Shown one piece after another: positions 22,318 to 33,935 of a stretch of 64,000 nucleotides of DNA (positions are counted from its first letter, which is position 1; each line of letters begins with the position of its first letter). Origin of the DNA: Hyposmocoma kahamanoa (lineage: Eukaryota > Arthropoda > Insecta > Lepidoptera > Cosmopterigidae). The notes beneath the pieces were generated by a model. That model was given only the letters and a program-made list of their open reading frames with translations, was not told the origin of the DNA and did no database searches. The stretch is from contig NW_020653765.1 of NCBI RefSeq assembly GCF_003589595.1, positions 2,482,046-2,546,045 of the forward strand, in the 5' to 3' direction. Position numbers and translations under genes: made by a program.

Positions 22318-24583
22318 ACTCTCATGCTCCTCTCAGACCAGTGCGCGTTAAGTATCTGCCTGCGCCTTGGCTTGCACCGGCCATAAAAAAATGCATACAA
22401 CGACGGGATAAGGCCAAATCAATCCTGAAAAGGTCTTCATGCGATGAGAATCTGCGCTTCTGTAAAAGGCTGCACATCTTTGCAACAGACTTTGTCGAGA
22501 TGCCAAACGCCGTTACATCCATTCCACCATTGAAGGCTTGTATACGGGTCAAACCTGGAAATTCTTGAAAACACTTGGTGTGGGTAAAGATTGTAAATGT
22601 AATGATGGCATTCCTGACCTCAATTTACTCAATAAACACTTTACCGACCCATCACTATAGTTGCCAACTTTGTGAAAGTAGCCACACTCGCCTCTCTGGG
22701 CACTGTTATCCGTCCTGATTGTGCACCTTTTTCTTTTCCTGAAGTCACTGAGGAAGAAGTTAAAAAGAACATCCTATCTATAACGTCCAAGGCCGTAGGT
22801 GAAGATGGTATTTGCCGTGATTTGCTGATGCCTGTCCTGGATGACGTTGCACTCATTGTCTCACACATTTTGAATTGTTCTCTTGCGTCTAACGTCTTTC
22901 GTAGCGACTGGAACTTAGCTCATGTCATTCCCATTCCTAAATCTGCTACTCCTACGGCGTTCTCCCAATATCGTGCTATCTCCATCTTACCATTCCTGTT
23001 CAAGGTCCTTGAAAGCACTGTTCAAAAACAACTTTTCTCATTTGTCTCTTGTTACGATCTAATAAGTCCGTATCAATCCGGTTTCCGTTCTGGTCGTAGC
23101 ACAGTGACTGCCTTGTAAAACGTCACTGATGATATTCGCCAGGCCATGGATAACCGATTGTTTATCATTATAATTTTACTTGACTTCAGCAGTGCTTTCA
23201 ACTCTGTCGACTATGATATCCTGCTTGCCATTCTCCACTCCAATAACATCTCCCCGGCTGCGATTGCCTGGTTCTCAGACTACCTTCACAATCGCCATCA
23301 AAGAATCAGGAATGTCTCCTTTGATTTCAGGTGTACCACAGGGTGGCGTACTCTCACCTCTTCTTTTCTCACTATTTATAAATGAGCTCTCTAAATTAAT
23401 TTCTTCTCCATTTCACTTATATGCAGATGACTTGCAAATTTATCGACATTTTGATGAAGCCGATTCCCACTCTGCTATTGAAGCTGTCAATAGGGATCTT
23501 CTTGTGGTGAAGTCCTGGGCTGATGCGTTCGGTTTGCTTGTGAATCCTACGAAGTCACAGGCAATAATTGTAGGGAGTAAGAGACTGTCTTGCAGATTGG
23601 ACTTTAATAATCTCCCCAAGGTTTCGTATGATGGAGTAAACCTTGCATATACAGATAAAACAAAGAATCTTGGCCCAATAATTGACCACACATTGTCCTG
23701 GATACCACAGGTAAATAAAGTTAGTCGGCGTATGCACTTTGCTTATAATTCTCTCAAGCGGCTTCAGTTTTTCTTGCTGTTCAAAACCAAGGTCATACTT
23801 GCTCAGTCCTTACTACTTCCTTTTCTTGACTATGATGATGTTTGTTATTTGGATGCAACTGAGGAGCTACTTATCAAACTGGAGCGCCTACAGAATCTGG
23901 CAATACGTTTTACATTTGGTCTGCGTAAATAAGACCATATTTGTGAATTTCGATCTAAAGTAAAATGGCTCCCTTTCCGACTTCGCAGAGATTTGCATAT
24001 CCTTTGTCTTCTATACAAAATTCTACACTACCCTTAGCTTCCACACTACCTACGCTCCCGTTTTATTCATTTACCCCCACTTCTCGCCCAAAACCAACCT
24101 GTGACACTAGAACACTTTTATGTCCCCAATCCAAATCCAAATTTTTTCACAGTTAGTGAAGCTCGTATGTGGAATAAATTACCTGCTAGCATTCGTGACA
24201 GTCCATCGGTTGCATCATTCAAACGCAAATTTAAAGAGCACTTCCTGTTAAACTCGGAAGTTAATCAGTAACATATACATAAACTAATAATTTGTTTTGA
24301 TTCATTATATATATTATGTACGCATGTATTTATGTAGGTATGTAAAGTCTACGTAGGTTTATTATCTCAGCCATATTTATATTGTCGCCATTGATATTTA
24401 TATTTACATTTATTTTTAACAAATGTATTGTACAATAATGCCCCACAGACTTAATTTTATTCACCACTGCTAGGGTTGGCTGAAAGAGATCTCTTCTAGA
24501 GATAAGTTCGCCTTTGTGTATGTCCTTTGTAACTTGTAATTTTCAATGTCATTTATTTGTGCAATAAAGAATTATTATTATTA
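22318..24583 (+). mobile_element. CR1/Jockey-superfamily LINE, 5'-truncated
   Basis: A 2.3-kb non-LTR retrotransposon copy. It begins inside ORF2 just before the reverse transcriptase (PWLAPAIKK near 22365), so the endonuclease domain is absent. The coding part ends with TAA at 24269-24271; the 3' region has GCAATAAAGA and a short ATTATTATTATTA tail at 24571-24583, a microsatellite end common in CR1-type elements. It lies directly after an R11 relative and an R1 pair. Clade assignment is by motif style only. Confidence 0.85.
22341..24271 (+). pseudogene. Reverse transcriptase ORF2 remnant
   Basis: Readable blocks in order: APWLAPAIKKCIQRRDKAK; a region with KAVGEDGICRDLLMPVLDD (fingers); IPIPKSATPTAFSQYRAISI; SPYQSGFRSGRSTVTAL; a TAA at 23116-23118; LLDFSSAFNSVDYDILLAIL (the first catalytic Asp of motif A); then, after a frameshift near 23320, ISGVPQGGVLSPLLFSLFIN and YADDLQIYRHF with the YADD active site at 23420-23431; VNPTKSQAIIVG; RLQNLAIRFTFGLRK, a stop at 23930 and another frameshift; ARMWNKLPASIRDSP and FKRKFKEHFLLN at the C-terminus. 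At least two stops and two or three frameshifts make it non-functional, though catalytic residues survive. Antisense open frames here are shadows. Confidence 0.9.
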
Positions 24584-24589
24584 ACTTTT

Positions 24590-25135
24590 AGAATGGATTA
24601 ATTCATATTGATTAGATCAAGAGACACGTAGGTACATTATTAAATCGTATTATTTTTACGTGACGGGAAGTCGTTGAATTTCTCATATCTCATAATAATT
24701 ACGTTTCACACGAGTTATCATAAACGATATAGTTAAAAACATAACTCACATATGCTTATTATTATGACATACACAATCAAACTTATCTAATCTTACTTTA
24801 TTACAAACACTTGTATAGAAATGAAGCATTCAATTTCGTGTTTCTATCGTGATACCATCAATATTATGAAGGAGAATCACGAAACCGATAAGATGCGCTA
24901 GTCTACGTTACGTAATATAATTACAAAACGTATTATTGCTGTTAACTTCACTTTATAAGACAAGTGAAATTAAAATCGCTTCCGTCGCGTAATAAAGCCA
25001 CATCTGCAAAAGCTACTAACGAAATTTGTCAATAAGTTTTTTATACTTAAATTTATAGCTTTCATAAATTTTCACATATGCGTAATTTGTTTCGTATATG
25101 AAACAATATGACAACATCAATCATAAACGAACCAA
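24590..25135. other. AT-rich stretch
   Basis: No repeat or domain recognised. Confidence 0.4.
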
Positions 25136-25140
25136 CTATG

Positions 25141-25311
25141 ACTACCTCGGTGGTCAAGCGGTTTACATTGTAGGCGCTGGATGTGGAAGTCCCGGGTTCG
25201 ATTTCCGGTAGGAACAATTTGGGAAATGAACTTTTTTGAATTGGTCTGGGTGTTGTAGCCCCAAGAATTCCGTTGCTCTAGTACTTGCTCATCGTACAGG
25301 AAATTCTCTAG
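25141..25311 (+). mobile_element. R3 tRNA-like SINE
   Basis: Head ACTACCTCGGTGGTCAAGCG and B box GGGTTCGATTTCC (25194-25206), then AACAATTTGGGAAATGAAC and GAATTGGTCTGGGTGTTG. It is the forward-strand version of 10562-10738 and 42552-42683. Confidence 0.7.
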
Positions 25312-25420
25312 ATTTTTTTTAACAATACCAAGTGACAGGACCATAGATATAGGAACTATGGACGGGACGAACGCGTTATGCGCCTGGTGGTAAGCGACAC
25401 GCCTATCAATAAGTTTGAGA
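25312..25420 (-). mobile_element. R1 fragment (3' third)
   Basis: TTTTTTTTAACAATACCAAG tail, GACGGGACGAACGCG and GGTGGTAAGCGACACGCCTA. About 23 extra bases interrupt the GTGACGGGACGAAC word, through a local duplication (GTGACAGGACCA and GACGGGACGAAC). Confidence 0.7.
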
Positions 25421-26157
25421 CCATGCAATTGGCCTAGTTGTCTGACACATATTATTATTATTAAATCAAACACGTTCGTATTTTTTATGACTTTCATGTT
25501 ATAAAAGCACTTTTGCGCTTGATCCTTTAAGCTTTGTTAGATCGAGAGTACGAAATGTAATGAATATGCTGTAATAGTCTATTTATCTTATCTTATATCT
25601 TAGTAATGTACACTCACACGGAAGTTTCTAAGATGTTACGGTAACAGGTTGTGTCTCAGGATACCTTTTAACCTAACCGAGAAAGACAAGAACATTATTT
25701 TCTGCACAGATCTCTTTCCAGGTACGTCATCCATAATTCTTGTTAAAAAAAATTATACTCATAACCTTTCTTCGGAAATAAAAAAAAGCTTCGAATACTT
25801 TTACCACTAGACTATATATCATGTCAACATATCGACTAAACGTACCCCAACACTAGTTCAAATCACCCTACTTCGAAGGACGGCGGCAGTCACGGTCGTC
25901 GGCTTGTACTAAAGGGCGCCTAATCTATACATCAAGGTGTTACATCACGGTGTTGTTTTCATACAAAACTGTTACCGTGCTTTTTTTCATACATTACCAA
26001 TTCTACTGATTAACGATAGTGATTAATTTACATCAATATAAAAGTGCAATAAGTGTCACCATTATCGTCACGTATTTTCGCTTTAGATAGTTTATTTCAA
26101 GTATCATTATAAACTGTGCTAGAGACCTGCAATTCACAGCAATGCCTCAGATACGAA
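25421..26157. other. Unannotated stretch
   Basis: AT-rich; one mid-GC block (25860-25925) without counterpart. Confidence 0.4.
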
Positions 26158-26645
26158 GCAGTAGAGTTCCTTGTGAAATAGTTCGTCCAGGAAATTCTTC
26201 ATCTTACCTATTTCTGTTGTCAAGCGGTGAGCATTCCTGCGTTCCGGTTTTGATGATTAAGGTGCTGGTGAAATTTACAGGCACATGGGACTTGTCAACT
26301 TAAGTCTCAAGATGACCGGCACAGCGGCAGTACCTCTCAGATCTTTGCGATTTAAAGCACTGAGTGGCACTACTATTACAATGGAAAGTCCTATATTTAC
26401 TACTTAAGTTTTGTTTACAGTGCCCCTCCCTATCAACCTCTTGGTTTTACGGGAATGGCACTATTACCTAAGCCTCCTTATATCAATCAGCTCCTGACCC
26501 CACATCAGCCCATTTACTCAGACTCATTTCGGTGCTCAAAAGGCTAGTGCTGCTAGAGCTAAAGCCACTGCTATGGAGAGTCGTGTTACTTACCACTAGA
26601 CGCACGAATTGTTCGTCCCGTCGCTTGATATCATGAAATAAAGAC
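26158..26645 (+). mobile_element. R1 element split by a 174-bp insert
   Basis: Left part 26158-26390 runs from AGCAGTAGAGTTCCTTGTGA to GAGTGGCACTACTATTACAA; right part 26565-26645 resumes with CACTGCTATGGAGAGTCGTG and ends GTCCCGTCGCTTGATATCAT. The words CACTACTATTACAATGGAAAG and CACTGCTATGGAGAG overlap on the R1 consensus, as expected for a target-site duplication of the order of 15-20 bases. Confidence 0.75.
26391..26564. mobile_element. Unidentified insert within R1
   Basis: About 174 bp of balanced composition (for example GTTTTACGGGAATGGCACTA and CAGCTCCTGACCCCACATCA) that interrupts R1. No open frame of note, no TIR and no second copy in the window. It could be a SINE or a LINE fragment. 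Confidence 0.45.
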
Positions 26646-26667
26646 TACCATTTCTGTCAGCCATGAC

Positions 26668-26755
26668 CATGAAACCTGTAATAGGCCCGAAACGTTAGTT
26701 TGTTTGAAAAAATAAATACCCGCGATTTACATCCGGAAAAAAATTGATTCACTTC
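26668..26755 (+). repeat. R11-related core and arm
   Basis: CATGACCATGAAACC and GGCCCGAAACGTTAGTTTGT, then TTGAAAAAATAAATACCCGC and GATTTACATCCGGAAAAAAA. It links the R11 core to the GATTTAAATCCGG arm seen alone elsewhere. Confidence 0.5.
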
Positions 26756-26759
26756 CGAT

Positions 26760-28090
26760 GTTCAGCAATCGCAAAAAGCCTAGAACTCTGTGTATACTTA
26801 TTTTGTTACATCGACTTCTAAACGACCTGTTCCCATAAATAGATTCCATTGTTTATACCAATCCCAACAAGGATTGATTGTATTACATTAGTACCAATAG
26901 AGAAAACCACCGTTTAAGTTATTAATGTCATAACTGTATAAAAATACGACCGTGACATGTTAACCTTGTTCGTTGAAAACGCCTTCAGCAGCTACTTTAG
27001 CCTCGTGTTTTTATTGAAACCCTCCCCGGCCTACACAAGCCTTATATGGCCTTCAATGTTTCCCCTAGGCACGGGAATTTATAATAATTTATACTACCCT
27101 TGGTTAATGTTCGCTTCTGCAATCTCCAATTACGTGAAAGTTATTCTTTTTCTCGAGCTTCTTCTTACTATTAATCAGAATGTTGTTATTTCCGAAGCGT
27201 AACAGGACGTTGCGAGCTTTTATGTTGATCAAGAACTTCCTGGCCTTTGAAGTATAAATTCTGTTTTTATTTTTTCTTGTAATAACTTATCATATAATTA
27301 CAAATCAATATTATGGTAATTGATTTTACCGGCAATTTCAATTCCAGGCAAAAGTTCTTTCACGTGATTTCCAGAGAAGTTAACGAGGTATACATAACAA
27401 ATGTTCTTAATTTTTTTTTGTAGATTTTATTTTATCAGAGCTTTAAAGCCCACGCATTTTATTTTAAACTTTGTGTAAAAATAAATTCATAAATTATAAC
27501 CCGAGACCATGGACCAAATTTTTTTTATTTCCGTCCACATGGTAGTCTTGTACAAATAACTGGATGTTTTAAATAATAACAATGGCCGTTGGCAGGTCAT
27601 TCACTTAACACATGCTTTACAAACACATAAACCAATATGCAAATACATATGGCATGGTTTCCTTACACATATTATTTACTTTTATTTAGTTTAAAGCAAA
27701 TTTAATTGTGGATTTGTGGTCGATTTACGCTTATTTTGTTATTACAAATAGCAAAGTAATGATACTTTTTCGACTACATATAATTCAGAAATGTTTGCAA
27801 TGTAATCGAAGAAGAAATCGAAATATTACATTGCCACATCTCTGCTACATCAAGTTTAAATGACCAATACAGTAATTCTTTTGTTTATTGAATTAATTTG
27901 TTTGTTTTATTTTTCGGATCGATTTTCCTCGATGACGGTTCCAATGCTGTCGTTTCTGTTCAAAAATACAAATAGAATACTACTCATTCTCAAGGCAGAT
28001 TATAACTCTAGAGAAGTTTGAATAAAACTATCTAAAGATTACTTGTTCACATACATTATCCTCACTATTTACGTTATATAATAAGACAAG
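26760..28090. other. AT-rich stretch up to the gap
   Basis: No recognised gene. 27498-27512 (CCGAGACCATGGACC) is a possible R11 core remnant. The 81-codon open frame 26957-27202 has no family resemblance. Confidence 0.4.
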
Positions 28091-28490
28091 NNNNNNNNNN
28101 NNNNNNNNNNNNNNNNNNNNNNNNNNNNNNNNNNNNNNNNNNNNNNNNNNNNNNNNNNNNNNNNNNNNNNNNNNNNNNNNNNNNNNNNNNNNNNNNNNNN
28201 NNNNNNNNNNNNNNNNNNNNNNNNNNNNNNNNNNNNNNNNNNNNNNNNNNNNNNNNNNNNNNNNNNNNNNNNNNNNNNNNNNNNNNNNNNNNNNNNNNNN
28301 NNNNNNNNNNNNNNNNNNNNNNNNNNNNNNNNNNNNNNNNNNNNNNNNNNNNNNNNNNNNNNNNNNNNNNNNNNNNNNNNNNNNNNNNNNNNNNNNNNNN
28401 NNNNNNNNNNNNNNNNNNNNNNNNNNNNNNNNNNNNNNNNNNNNNNNNNNNNNNNNNNNNNNNNNNNNNNNNNNNNNNNNNNNNNNNNNN
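28091..28490. other. Assembly gap (400 N)
   Basis: A run of exactly 400 N. The right edge is an ATATATAT run, so a repeat probably caused the break. The long open frames that span it consist of unknown residues. Confidence 1.
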
Positions 28491-28649
28491 ATATATATGC
28501 AGCACTTTGCGATCAAAGCACAGACAACAGACCACTTGAAATAAGAAACTTACCATTGAGTAGCGCGTCCACAAAGTTAGTTACGATAAAAATCGTATTT
28601 AATATTAAAAGATGAAGTCTTAAACACCTGCTTATCGATATTCTACAGG

Positions 28650-28945
28650 TTATGTCACGGAGAGAGTGCGATGGAATTGCACGATTTAATTCCGCATTCC
28701 CCTTTCCATCACTGGGGGATTAGACGTAGGCTTGAGCTGCACCCCTATGTTGTAGATACTCCAAAGATTCGCACGTAGTGTTACGTTTCCACGTTTATAT
28801 GGCGAATGGCGATGTAGTCGCATTCCCTGTGTTGAGACTTATTCCCTGAGAACTTGGATCTTTTTAAGGCGAGAGTGCATACCTAAGCATTATCTAAGTG
28901 TGCATGATACATGTGAGATAGAGGTCAAATGCACAGTCATATTTT
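28650..28945 (-). repeat. R7 dispersed repeat
   Basis: Complement of 60425-60735. Shared words in order on this strand: ATTTAATTCCGCATTC, CACCCCTATGTTGTAGATA, TTCGCACG, ATATGGCGAATGGC, TTAAGGCGAGAGTGCATACC and GAGGTCAAATGC. Divergent and without readable protein; likely a retroposon tail. Confidence 0.65.
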
Positions 28946-30610
28946 ATAATATAATAAAAAAAATAAAAGGGCGCTAAAAAAGTAGCTAAATTTTTATTGT
29001 CGCTAAGTGTAATACAACACAAAATGCTTTATTTCTCTCAAAAAGGTTTATAAGTAGTTACTTTTCATATAAAATAACAAGTTCCTTAGTGACTGCTGGA
29101 GTTTGTAACTAGGTTGAGGACCTGTGTTACAGATGACCAGGTTCACACCCTCTAGGTGTATTAAGAACGATACATGCAAATTGCAAAATAAAACGTAGTA
29201 TAGCAAGCGTAACATATCTTCTACATAAAGGGACCCTTCACTACTGGAGTTTGGCTATCAATATGACCAATAATTTGTCCCTGTCCATGGTCAAATGAAA
29301 CAGTTGTTCTGAGCTCGTAACTACGGTTCACTCCCTTATATATATTATGTAATAATGCGTAATGTAATGTATTATGTCAATAAAAATAAAATTACGCTTC
29401 TGAGGTTGAAATATCGCTTAGTCTAGTGACAAAGTCGCCAAGTCATCGCTGTAAAAAGCAATAGTGATCGCGACCCACATAATGTTCATAATATCACAGT
29501 AAATCACTTTACCATCACTAACACTGCACGCAAATTTGTATACCAACACACAATTTGAGGCTAACGCATTATGTGGTGACCACAAGACTGATTGTCCGCG
29601 TTATGAGTACGTTGCTTCCGGCTTCAGTGCAGCTGACCTCGTACGCTACTTTCGTTGTCGCAATTCTACGAGACATCAATGAGAATTGGGTACAACAGGG
29701 AAATGTCTAAGATTAAGGTTTTGTTACCATGTAATCCTTAGTTACGAAAGAACATACCATGTCGACCTGAAGGTAAGGCGGCATAAATTCAGATTTAGGC
29801 CGAGTTGTATTCCATTGTTCGCGGCTTTATCGCGTTCGTAAACGAAGCGCGTCTGTGTGATTTCGGCAAATAATTATTTCATGGAGCAATCTTACAGTGG
29901 TGTTTATTTATTTATATACAGAGGAACACTAAAAAAGGTTGAATTAATATTTCAACGTCCTTAAAAATCATTGGCCACATATACCAGAACGTTTAAACGA
30001 AATTAAATTTTGTTTTTATTTTCAAATTAAGCTGAATGTGTGCCCGTATGAACATTGTTATCATATTTCAATCTCTTTTTTAGCATTCCTCTAAAATATA
30101 CTCGTATGTCCATAAACATTGTGTCATACATAGATCCATCACAATATAGAATTTGGAATTCTAATTCAAATTCTTTATTGCTTATCATGTTGTACATTTG
30201 TAGTTATTAAAATTTTTATAAAAATTTCAATTTTACATGTGAGCTTAGCAAGACGCGTCTGTGGTCTTAAGTTTTGTGATCGGGAGTGGTATGGAAAGAG
30301 ACGGGGGTGCTTTTTAACAAAATCGCAAGCCGCATAGACGTACAGGAAAGGAAGAGTTAATATTGCATACTCTAAAGAAGTATGGTTTACAGCTATCTGT
30401 TACATTTATATTAGCAAGCACCCTTATGCACTTCCGAGTACAAAAGACTCGGAAGAGTCTCTATGTATTTTTTTTTCGTCAAAGTTGTAAATTATGTGCT
30501 ATCGTGCTAAAGAGGACAATATTATTATACGTGATACGTGTTTGTGACATGTACAATAAAAGTAATATTCTAAGATTTACATTTTGGACTTAGCGACCGT
30601 TTTTGTGTTT
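28946..30610. other. Unannotated stretch
   Basis: No family or domain recognised. A possible LINE-tail word (TCAAATTCTTTATTGCTTAT) is at 30166-30185. 29820-29870 is CpG-richer. Confidence 0.4.
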
Positions 30611-30914
30611 CTTTTTTTTATAATATCAAGTGACGGGACTAATAAGTCTTGCTTCTGATGGTACGCGACACGCTTATCCGTGACAGTTGTAGTGCCAGTC
30701 AGCACCTTAAATCGCAAAGATCTGAAGGGCACTACCAATGCGACACCTTCAACCTGAGACATAAGTTAACAAGTCCCATGTGCCTATGTAACATATATAT
30801 ATATATATGTGTGTTTCACCAACAACTTTACCTTTCAAAACCGGATCGCAGAAATATGTAAGATGGCAGTACTTCCCTGGACGAACTCTTTCACAAGGAG
30901 CTCTACTGCTACTA
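30611..30914 (-). mobile_element. R1 SINE-like element with (AT)n expansion
   Basis: Full reverse copy from TTTTTTTATAATATCAAGTG to AACTCTTTCACAAGGAGCTC and TACTGCTACT. Inside, the TGTAATTTCACC block has grown into an (AT)8-like run at about 30791-30809. Confidence 0.85.
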
Positions 30915-31458
30915 GGTATGTATGTGGTGGCTAGGGTTGAGTTTTAATCTGAGGTGTGAAATTAAACCTGGGCGTGCCTGTGACATTAAAGTTGGCTTTT
31001 AAGCAAAAGTACCATTCGATCAAGATTAGTTTAGTGAAATCGATACCCTGCATTCGTTTTTGTCAAGTCCTTGAGCGACACAAATAGGCAATCTCTATTG
31101 GCGAAGTTGATAAGAAAAACTATGTTTATGGAGCCCAGTAACTGTGTCAATTGCTACGCTATATTCGAGCGCCATAAAAGAAACATATTTGCACTTACAT
31201 TGCTGTGAATCTATTTACATTGTACATTTACAGTGCGGTTTGTTACTAAGCGTATTTCTATTGCAATTTTCTTGGGAGTTTCAAAAGAAACTTAATGTTT
31301 TTTGTTTTTATTTCTAGAAAGGGCGCCTGGATTTATCCCTCGGTAGAGAACTTTTCCAAGGATTTCAAAACGATGTTCTTCTTAACCGTTAGCGAGAAAC
31401 CGTTAAACATTCACTCATATACGTACGATTAACTTAAACATTAAACAACAATTACTTA
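30915..31458. other. Unannotated stretch
   Basis: No recognised feature. Confidence 0.4.
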
Positions 31459-31459
31459 A

Positions 31460-31541
31460 CTGCCTCCGTGGCTGAACGGCTACCATACTGGTCTGCCACA
31501 CGGAGACCCCAGGTTCGATTCCCGGGCTGGGAGAAATATTT
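31460..31541 (+). mobile_element. R2 SINE head
   Basis: tRNA-like head only: CTGCCTCCGTGGCTGAACGG, CTACCATACTGGTCTGCCAC, then B box AGGTTCGATTCCC (31511-31523) and GGCTGGGAGAAATATTTG. The body is missing. Confidence 0.75.
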
Positions 31542-32154
31542 GAAAATTATAAATGAAACTGAAAGATCTTAAAGCGAAAAACGTGTACATTTATACATAA
31601 TACTTAATTAATTATCCATTTATAAACAAGAATACGTAAATATATATATGTATATTGGTGTCATTCAGTATTTTTTGTTAATTCTGAAATCGTGTTTTTT
31701 CAATTCCACAATTTTGAGTTACGGACATTATTTAATTTCGTATGCGATATATGTTTTTATTAGTTCTATACTTATTTATGAATATACTCTTTGTTTGCTC
31801 CCATTTTGCCCAATTTCTATTTTACTATAACATAACTTACAATCGTTATACTTAAAATTTTAAATTTTTTAATTTAAACTTATTTATTTCATATAAAAAT
31901 GATTAATTCCATCATAATAAGGCAGAATCTCAAAATTAAAGTTTATAATGTGATTTGGTTTTATACATCAATTAATTAATGGTTTGGCTGTGTATCTTTC
32001 CGCAGACATTGATCTTTCATGTACAATCTTTTATTTTTTAAATCTAATCTACTTAAATTACCGTTTTGTATTGTTTCTGTATTTTTTTGTGCAATAAAGA
32101 ATATTTCGTACATTAATTCATTGTGCATAGCATAATGCACTTTAAACGTCAATA
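31542..32154. other. Very AT-rich stretch
   Basis: No recognised feature; the small open frames are of AT-rich composition. Confidence 0.4.
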
Positions 32155-32266
32155 GTGTAACATGCAAACTAGATATATTAGCTGCGAGAATTCCCGAGAC
32201 TGCTCGAGAAATCTCAGGTAAACGCGCGGCCTGTTTTTTACTTCATATCTAGTTTGTACATTACAC
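32155..32266. mobile_element. 112-bp MITE
   Basis: TIRs: GTGTAACATGCAAACTAGAT at 32155 and, complemented from 32266, GTGTAATGTACAAACTAGAT (two mismatches in the first 20). The interior holds CGAGACTGCTCGAGAAATCT. Both flanks carry AAT, a possible 3-bp target duplication. No coding capacity. Confidence 0.8.
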
Positions 32267-32815
32267 AATGAATATAAAGTTCATTATGTTACGGAGATAA
32301 AAGTTTGTTTCCATTCCCTTCCTCGGTAACGTAAATTGAGCCTAGCAAGGCTACTCGGCGGCGTAATAAGAAACGAATAAATAAATAATAATGATAAGTT
32401 CCTTACATCATTCATATTGTACTGCTGCTTTAATTTCGTAACTGACAAACAGGGAAGTGACATTGCCAGTGTATTAGCTATAGCGTAATCATTCGTAACA
32501 ACCAGAACTGGGAAATGGACGAATTTCCTCAGTATTAAGGGCTTTATTGGCGTAAAAAGAAATTTTTTGGAGGATTTGGAGCGATTCGCTTTTGTTTGGT
32601 TTTTAGATAACACAGACGTTTTCATATCTTTTCGTTGGACTTTATTTAATTTAAAAATAATTTCATACTCTGCAATATTTATAAAGCGTTAATACATACC
32701 TAATGTAAAAGTAAATTAATAAAAAATTATGATTAGATGGTTTCACCTCAACAGAAAGAAACTACTAATTAAGACTAGAACTATCATTTTGAAATGGGTC
32801 TATGACCAAGCGACA
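32267..32815. other. Unannotated stretch
   Basis: A 113-codon minus-strand open frame (32284-32625) is lysine- and serine-rich with no recognised domain and no splice context; not called. Confidence 0.4.
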
Positions 32816-32817
32816 GT

Positions 32818-32940
32818 GCGCACTGTAATATGAAATTAAAGTCATAGATTAGACATAGGTACATGCCGCCAAAGGGATTTGAACCGTTGATCTTTTAACC
32901 GAGAAACAACCTTTTTCTCAATTGGCATAATGGTTATTAC
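32818..32940 (-). mobile_element. R8 tRNA-like repeat, reverse
   Basis: ATGAAATTAAAGTCATAGAT, GGTACATGCCGCCAAAGGGA, TTTGAACCGTTGATC (reversed B box) and GCATAATGG are the complement of the R8 order at 17.9 kb. Confidence 0.55.
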
Positions 32941-33574
32941 GAAGAACACAACAAATTCACGAACAGATGTACAGACACACCTGAGTAAGGTCAATTAAAA
33001 TACAATGAAAGTGCAAAAACATTGCAATCTCAATTTGGATAAACTTTATTCCTTTATTATATCTATTGTATCTGCCTTTATTTGTACTTTGGATAAACTA
33101 ATACAGCGCACTAGTGCACACACACAAAAAAAAACTCAAACGAAAAACCCTATACGTCACTACATTTCTTTTTCTATTTTTGGCTGTCCCCGGTTAACAT
33201 TGTAGCCAACGAAAAAATAGTTCGATTTTTAAAAATAGGCTACAATACCCCATATTTTCGAATATATGGCGGCATGTTTTGTTTCACCGTCAGCGGTTAC
33301 AATAATTCTTAATTTTATTGCTATTTCACGGACTATTTTCTGAAAGTTCATTTTTATGTTTGTCGATTTATATGTATGCAGCGCACTAACGATTTATCAT
33401 CCCAAAAAACGCTGCTTCCTACTAAAGTATTTGTTTTAGTACCATTTTCAGTGTCGATGATATTAAAAGATATTGTTCACTGTAGGTTGTTCAACCAGAG
33501 CCAAAGAGTAGAGACTAGAGCGTAAAACGATCCGTTTTACGGAGATGTCTGGGTATCTGATACATGACTTTTTT
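32941..33574. other. Unannotated stretch
   Basis: No recognised feature. Confidence 0.4.
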
Positions 33575-33660
33575 TAAAAGCATTGTGGAAGGGAAGATCA
33601 AAGGAAAAAGAAGCAGGGGAAGACTGAGGTGAAGTTACTTAGATCAGGGCCTTACCATGA
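33575..33660 (+). pseudogene. RTE-like LINE tail fragment
   Basis: ATTGTGGAAGGGAAGATCAA then AGGAAAAAGAAGCAGGGGAA codes the IVEGKIKGKRSRGRL-like block of the RTE C-terminus; only about 20 codons. Confidence 0.5.
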
Positions 33661-33684
33661 ACGTTTGTTACATAAATGTTTGAT

Positions 33685-33880
33685 TTAATCGCGTATAAAT
33701 ATATTATTTACCGACAATTCTAGTGCACAAATAAATAATGAAGACCAAGTGTGGGTAGTTAAAAAAACTTGCACTGCTAGAAGATGTCGACACTCGGCTC
33801 TTCAGTCCCTTCGAGACCACGGACATTGCAACATGTCCAAAACGTCGAGGTAAATAAAATATATTTATTCGCGGTTAAGT
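33685..33880. mobile_element. R11 foldback element
   Basis: Left arm 33685-33710 (TTAATCGCGTATAAATATAT) pairs with right arm 33851-33877. The R11 core abuts the right arm: GAGACCACGGACATTGCAAC then ATGTCCAAAACGTCGAGG. It ends about 55 bases before the mariner at 33936. Confidence 0.7.
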
Positions 33881-33935
33881 TCCGATTTTTTAAAATCAAA
33901 TAAATAGCCTAAAAAGGGCAAAGTGTAGATACATA

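Noticed and set aside
22641..23737. Antisense frames of 60-83 codons
   Set aside because: Shadows of the reverse transcriptase remnant.
28028..28574. Two open frames of more than 160 codons
   Set aside because: They consist mainly of unknown residues from the N gap.
31460..31535. Possible tRNA gene
   Set aside because: Good A and B boxes but no complete cloverleaf or acceptor pairing, and the same head starts full R2 SINEs elsewhere.
32284..32625. 113-codon minus-strand frame
   Set aside because: Low-complexity composition, no domain, no splice or promoter support.
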